The notes below the pieces were generated by a model. That model worked only from the letters and a program-made list of their open reading frames with translations, did not search any database and was not told where the DNA came from. A stretch of DNA of 64,000 nt from Symbiodinium natans. Lineage: Eukaryota; Sar; Dinophyceae; Suessiales; Symbiodiniaceae. The number at the start of each line of letters is the position of its first letter. Position 1 is the stretch's first letter. The stretch is taken from positions 62,001 through 126,000 of the forward strand of contig CAJNDS010000493.1 in NCBI GenBank assembly GCA_905221605.1, given 5' to 3'. This document shows positions 62,048-64,000 of the stretch, in pieces. The position numbers were made by a program, and so were the translations under genes.

Positions 62048-64000
62048 GCTCTAATTGCGTGACTGGTTCAGCCGGAATCCCATAATTTACATACATGAGC
62101 AAGTTGTCGCGATACGAAAAAAGAGTGTGATGTAGGTACATGATTTAGCGACTATTTCACGCGTAGGGTTTAACGAGTATCATTTCAGAATATGACTTAG
62201 GAATATGATTTAGGAAAAAGGTTTGGGAATGCGATGTCATGAGTATGGTTTGAGAAAATGATTTAGGACCACGTTTTCAACAAAATAGCGAAGATAATTT
62301 TCAAACCTTCAAGTTTCCAAGATATTCTTTAAGAATATCATTTCGTGAATATGGATTTGGAACGATTTAATAGTCTGTTTCTCGAGTGTGGCTTAGCGAA
62401 CTGGTTTGGGAATATCTGCTCTGCCAGGATGTTGCGCTCACCCTGGACCTGTTGAAGGCGGCGCCCGAGTGTCTGGCAGCACCTGGCATCCCCAGCTTAG
62501 GCTCAGGGACGGCACCTTGAGCGGCCTCAGATTCGGAGTTCTTGGCCTCCAGATTTTTCAGAAGCCTTCAGCCACAAACCGCTGAGAAAGACCGGCCTCA
62601 CATCCTCCTCATGCAACGCCTGCCTTGCAGCCAGGGGCGCAGATCTATGAAGATTTGAGACTTGCGACACATTGCTTCCAAGGGACATGCCTGCCAGCTG
62701 AGCCTCTCAGATCTTGCAGAATGGGTTTGGAGATGTTTGGAGTCCCAGGCTCTTCACAGCACTACAACACAACATGCTGCAACGACGCTCATGTTGGACT
62801 TTGCTGCCTTCAAGGTTTGGATTTGGAGGCGCACTTTGGCCTTGGCGCGTTGCACCAGCGAGTGAGAGGGCATGAATGCCGCCGCCATGTCAAAGCACCC
62901 TGCCAACTCCTCATCCTTGATACTGAGCTCCTCGAAGCGAGGTTTCGAATGGCTGCTAAGCGTTCAAGTGATGCTGTTACGCCGCGCCTGCGGCTTCAGC
63001 CAGACAAAGAAGTCTGCCATGCTGCTGGCACAGTCAGCAGAGCTAAGTCGGACTTGTGTGCAGAAGGCTGGACGGAATTTGCGAATGGAGGCCCAGCTCT
63101 ATCTCCCAAATCAACGGCGCACCTCGCCTGAAAGACCATCCCTGGAGCAGCTCCGAACAGAACCGACACTTCTTGCGCCACGGGCGAAGGCTTAGCTACG
63201 GCTTCCTCTCTGCGCTCTCAGGCTCAGCTGCCGGGAAGCAAGACCTCCATCGATGCTTGGCATCTCAGGCTTTCGCAGAAGCAGGTTGACGTGAACGCAG
63301 CACTTTTCTGCAGGATTGTGTCTTTTTGAAGGTGTAGGTATGCACTGAGGCTCCAAGGACATCCAGGTAGACGATTTCGATCACACCCATGAACCCCACT
63401 CCAAGAAAACCACCCGGCGCTGGCAGTTCGAGGCCTCGTGCAAACCCTTCCAACACCCTGGGCCTCTAGGACCCTAGGACTCAATTCAACCCACACAAAC
63501 AAGGGGGGGGGTAAGGCCAAATTTTGAAGATCTTGCGCTGGTGACCAAGTTAGATTAAGGGTCTCAGTTGAGGAGTAAACCACTGCCGGTGTTCATGCTT
63601 CCCGTTGGCAGCCGAGGGCCGAGCCTACTAATTCGATTAGACCATCATCTACAAGGGCAGTGGTTCGACCATAGAGAACTGCCGTACAGGCCCCCACTCC
63701 CTCTCTTCGGCAGGGGCCTGCGGGGGTAATGCTCAAGAATCCAAGAGGCAGCATATATAAAAAGTCTGAATTCCATCGGCCTCGTTTGCCCGCACTTTTT
63801 GTCCAGGCCTACTTGATGCTGAGCATTCAAAGACACGATAGACGTTTGAGAAATATTGAGAAATTATGCTCCATTGCCCGGAGCATCATGCCCGAACGAA
63901 CGATGATAACGTCCATGCTACCAGTGCTTCAATTGGCCAGAGCACCATGCACTTCCAACAAGGTCACGGCGCGGTTAGCGGCCGTGGGCCAAAAGCACAC
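62044..64000. other. Unassigned, possibly containing exons
   Basis: From 62140 to 62420 the sequence is AT-rich with irregular GAATATGATTTAGGA-like repeats. From 62430 it has coding-like composition with no arrays, but I cannot fix a frame or domain: plus-strand frames (62625-63131, 62872-63195) and a hydrophobic minus-strand frame (63265-63456) compete. Nothing named. Confidence 0.35.

Noticed and set aside
61759-62085. Three overlapping plus-strand frames of Phe/Leu/Ser residues
   Set aside because: They arise from a TTTCTTT/CT simple-sequence tract.
62625-63195. Plus-strand frames as a coding exon
   Set aside because: Two plus-strand frames and one minus-strand frame are about equally plausible, with no domain and no fixed splice sites.
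1-64000. tRNA, rRNA, spliced-leader RNA and CRISPR features
   Set aside because: I looked for a tRNA B-box, the dinoflagellate spliced-leader sequence and regular repeat-spacer patterns and found no convincing match; a covariance-model search would be needed to exclude weak tRNAs.

Overview
The window looks like nuclear DNA of a dinoflagellate, most likely of the Symbiodiniaceae/Suessiales type. The evidence is: plant/alveolate-type telomeric repeats (TTTAGGG/CCCTAAA) scattered through the whole window; introns with GA, GC or GT donors and an acceptor that is nearly always AG followed by G; non-LTR reverse transcriptases of the kind common in dinoflagellates; and dinoflagellate-style genes (PAN-like Cys-rich protein, FkbM-like methyltransferase, sulfotransferase joined to a DXD glycosyltransferase, two-domain isochorismatase-like hydrolase). 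Every gene I can name with confidence is read from the minus strand. No bacterial operons, CRISPR arrays, rRNA, tRNA or spliced-leader RNA genes were recognised.

Layout. 1-2 kb: non-coding, telomere-motif rich. 2-13.4 kb: a long block free of telomeric arrays, bounded on both sides by polypyrimidine tracts. It holds an intact LINE-like retroelement (ORF1 at 11899-12966, endonuclease/reverse transcriptase ORF2 at 8917-11889) followed by about 6 kb of further minus-strand frames: a Thr/Ser/Pro mucin-like protein with an N-terminal hydrophobic anchor, then Pro/His/Gln/Thr-rich proteins. 13.4-17.4 kb: telomeric arrays and short inverted-repeat elements. 17.4-20.1 kb: a serine-protease polyprotein resembling those of sobemo/alverna-type RNA viruses, probably an endogenous viral element. 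20.1-25.3 kb: telomeric arrays and foldback elements. 25.6-28.1 kb: sulfotransferase-glycosyltransferase gene with one GA-AG intron. 29.4-34.9 kb: nine-exon tandem isochorismatase gene, whose exons join in frame throughout. 37.1-38.7 kb: multi-exon gene with two PAN-like modules. 41.2-43.3 kb: intronless FkbM-like methyltransferase. 44.2-49.6 kb: decayed reverse-transcriptase copies on both strands in GC-rich sequence. 49.6-64 kb: mostly non-coding, with telomeric arrays, foldback elements, a ~52-bp minisatellite and microsatellites.

The most interesting theme is intron origin. One intron of the PAN-like gene (37604-37721) is nearly the same sequence as two other copies of a short repeat in this window (about 14881 and 39247), so that repeat family behaves as an introner. 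That intron and another split the first PAN-like module, while the neighbouring second module is uninterrupted. Across the 13 introns I could place, the first bases of the intron often repeat the first bases of the next exon (GA/GA, GC/GC, GTGT/GTGT, GACA/GACA, GATG/GATG). This is expected if introns arose as insertions with target-site duplication and the donor was taken from the duplicated target, which would also explain the GA and GC donors. Many introns carry telomeric arrays close to the donor, and at least two short inverted-repeat elements carry a telomeric array inside them. This suggests that mobile foldback elements, introns and interstitial telomeric repeats are linked here.
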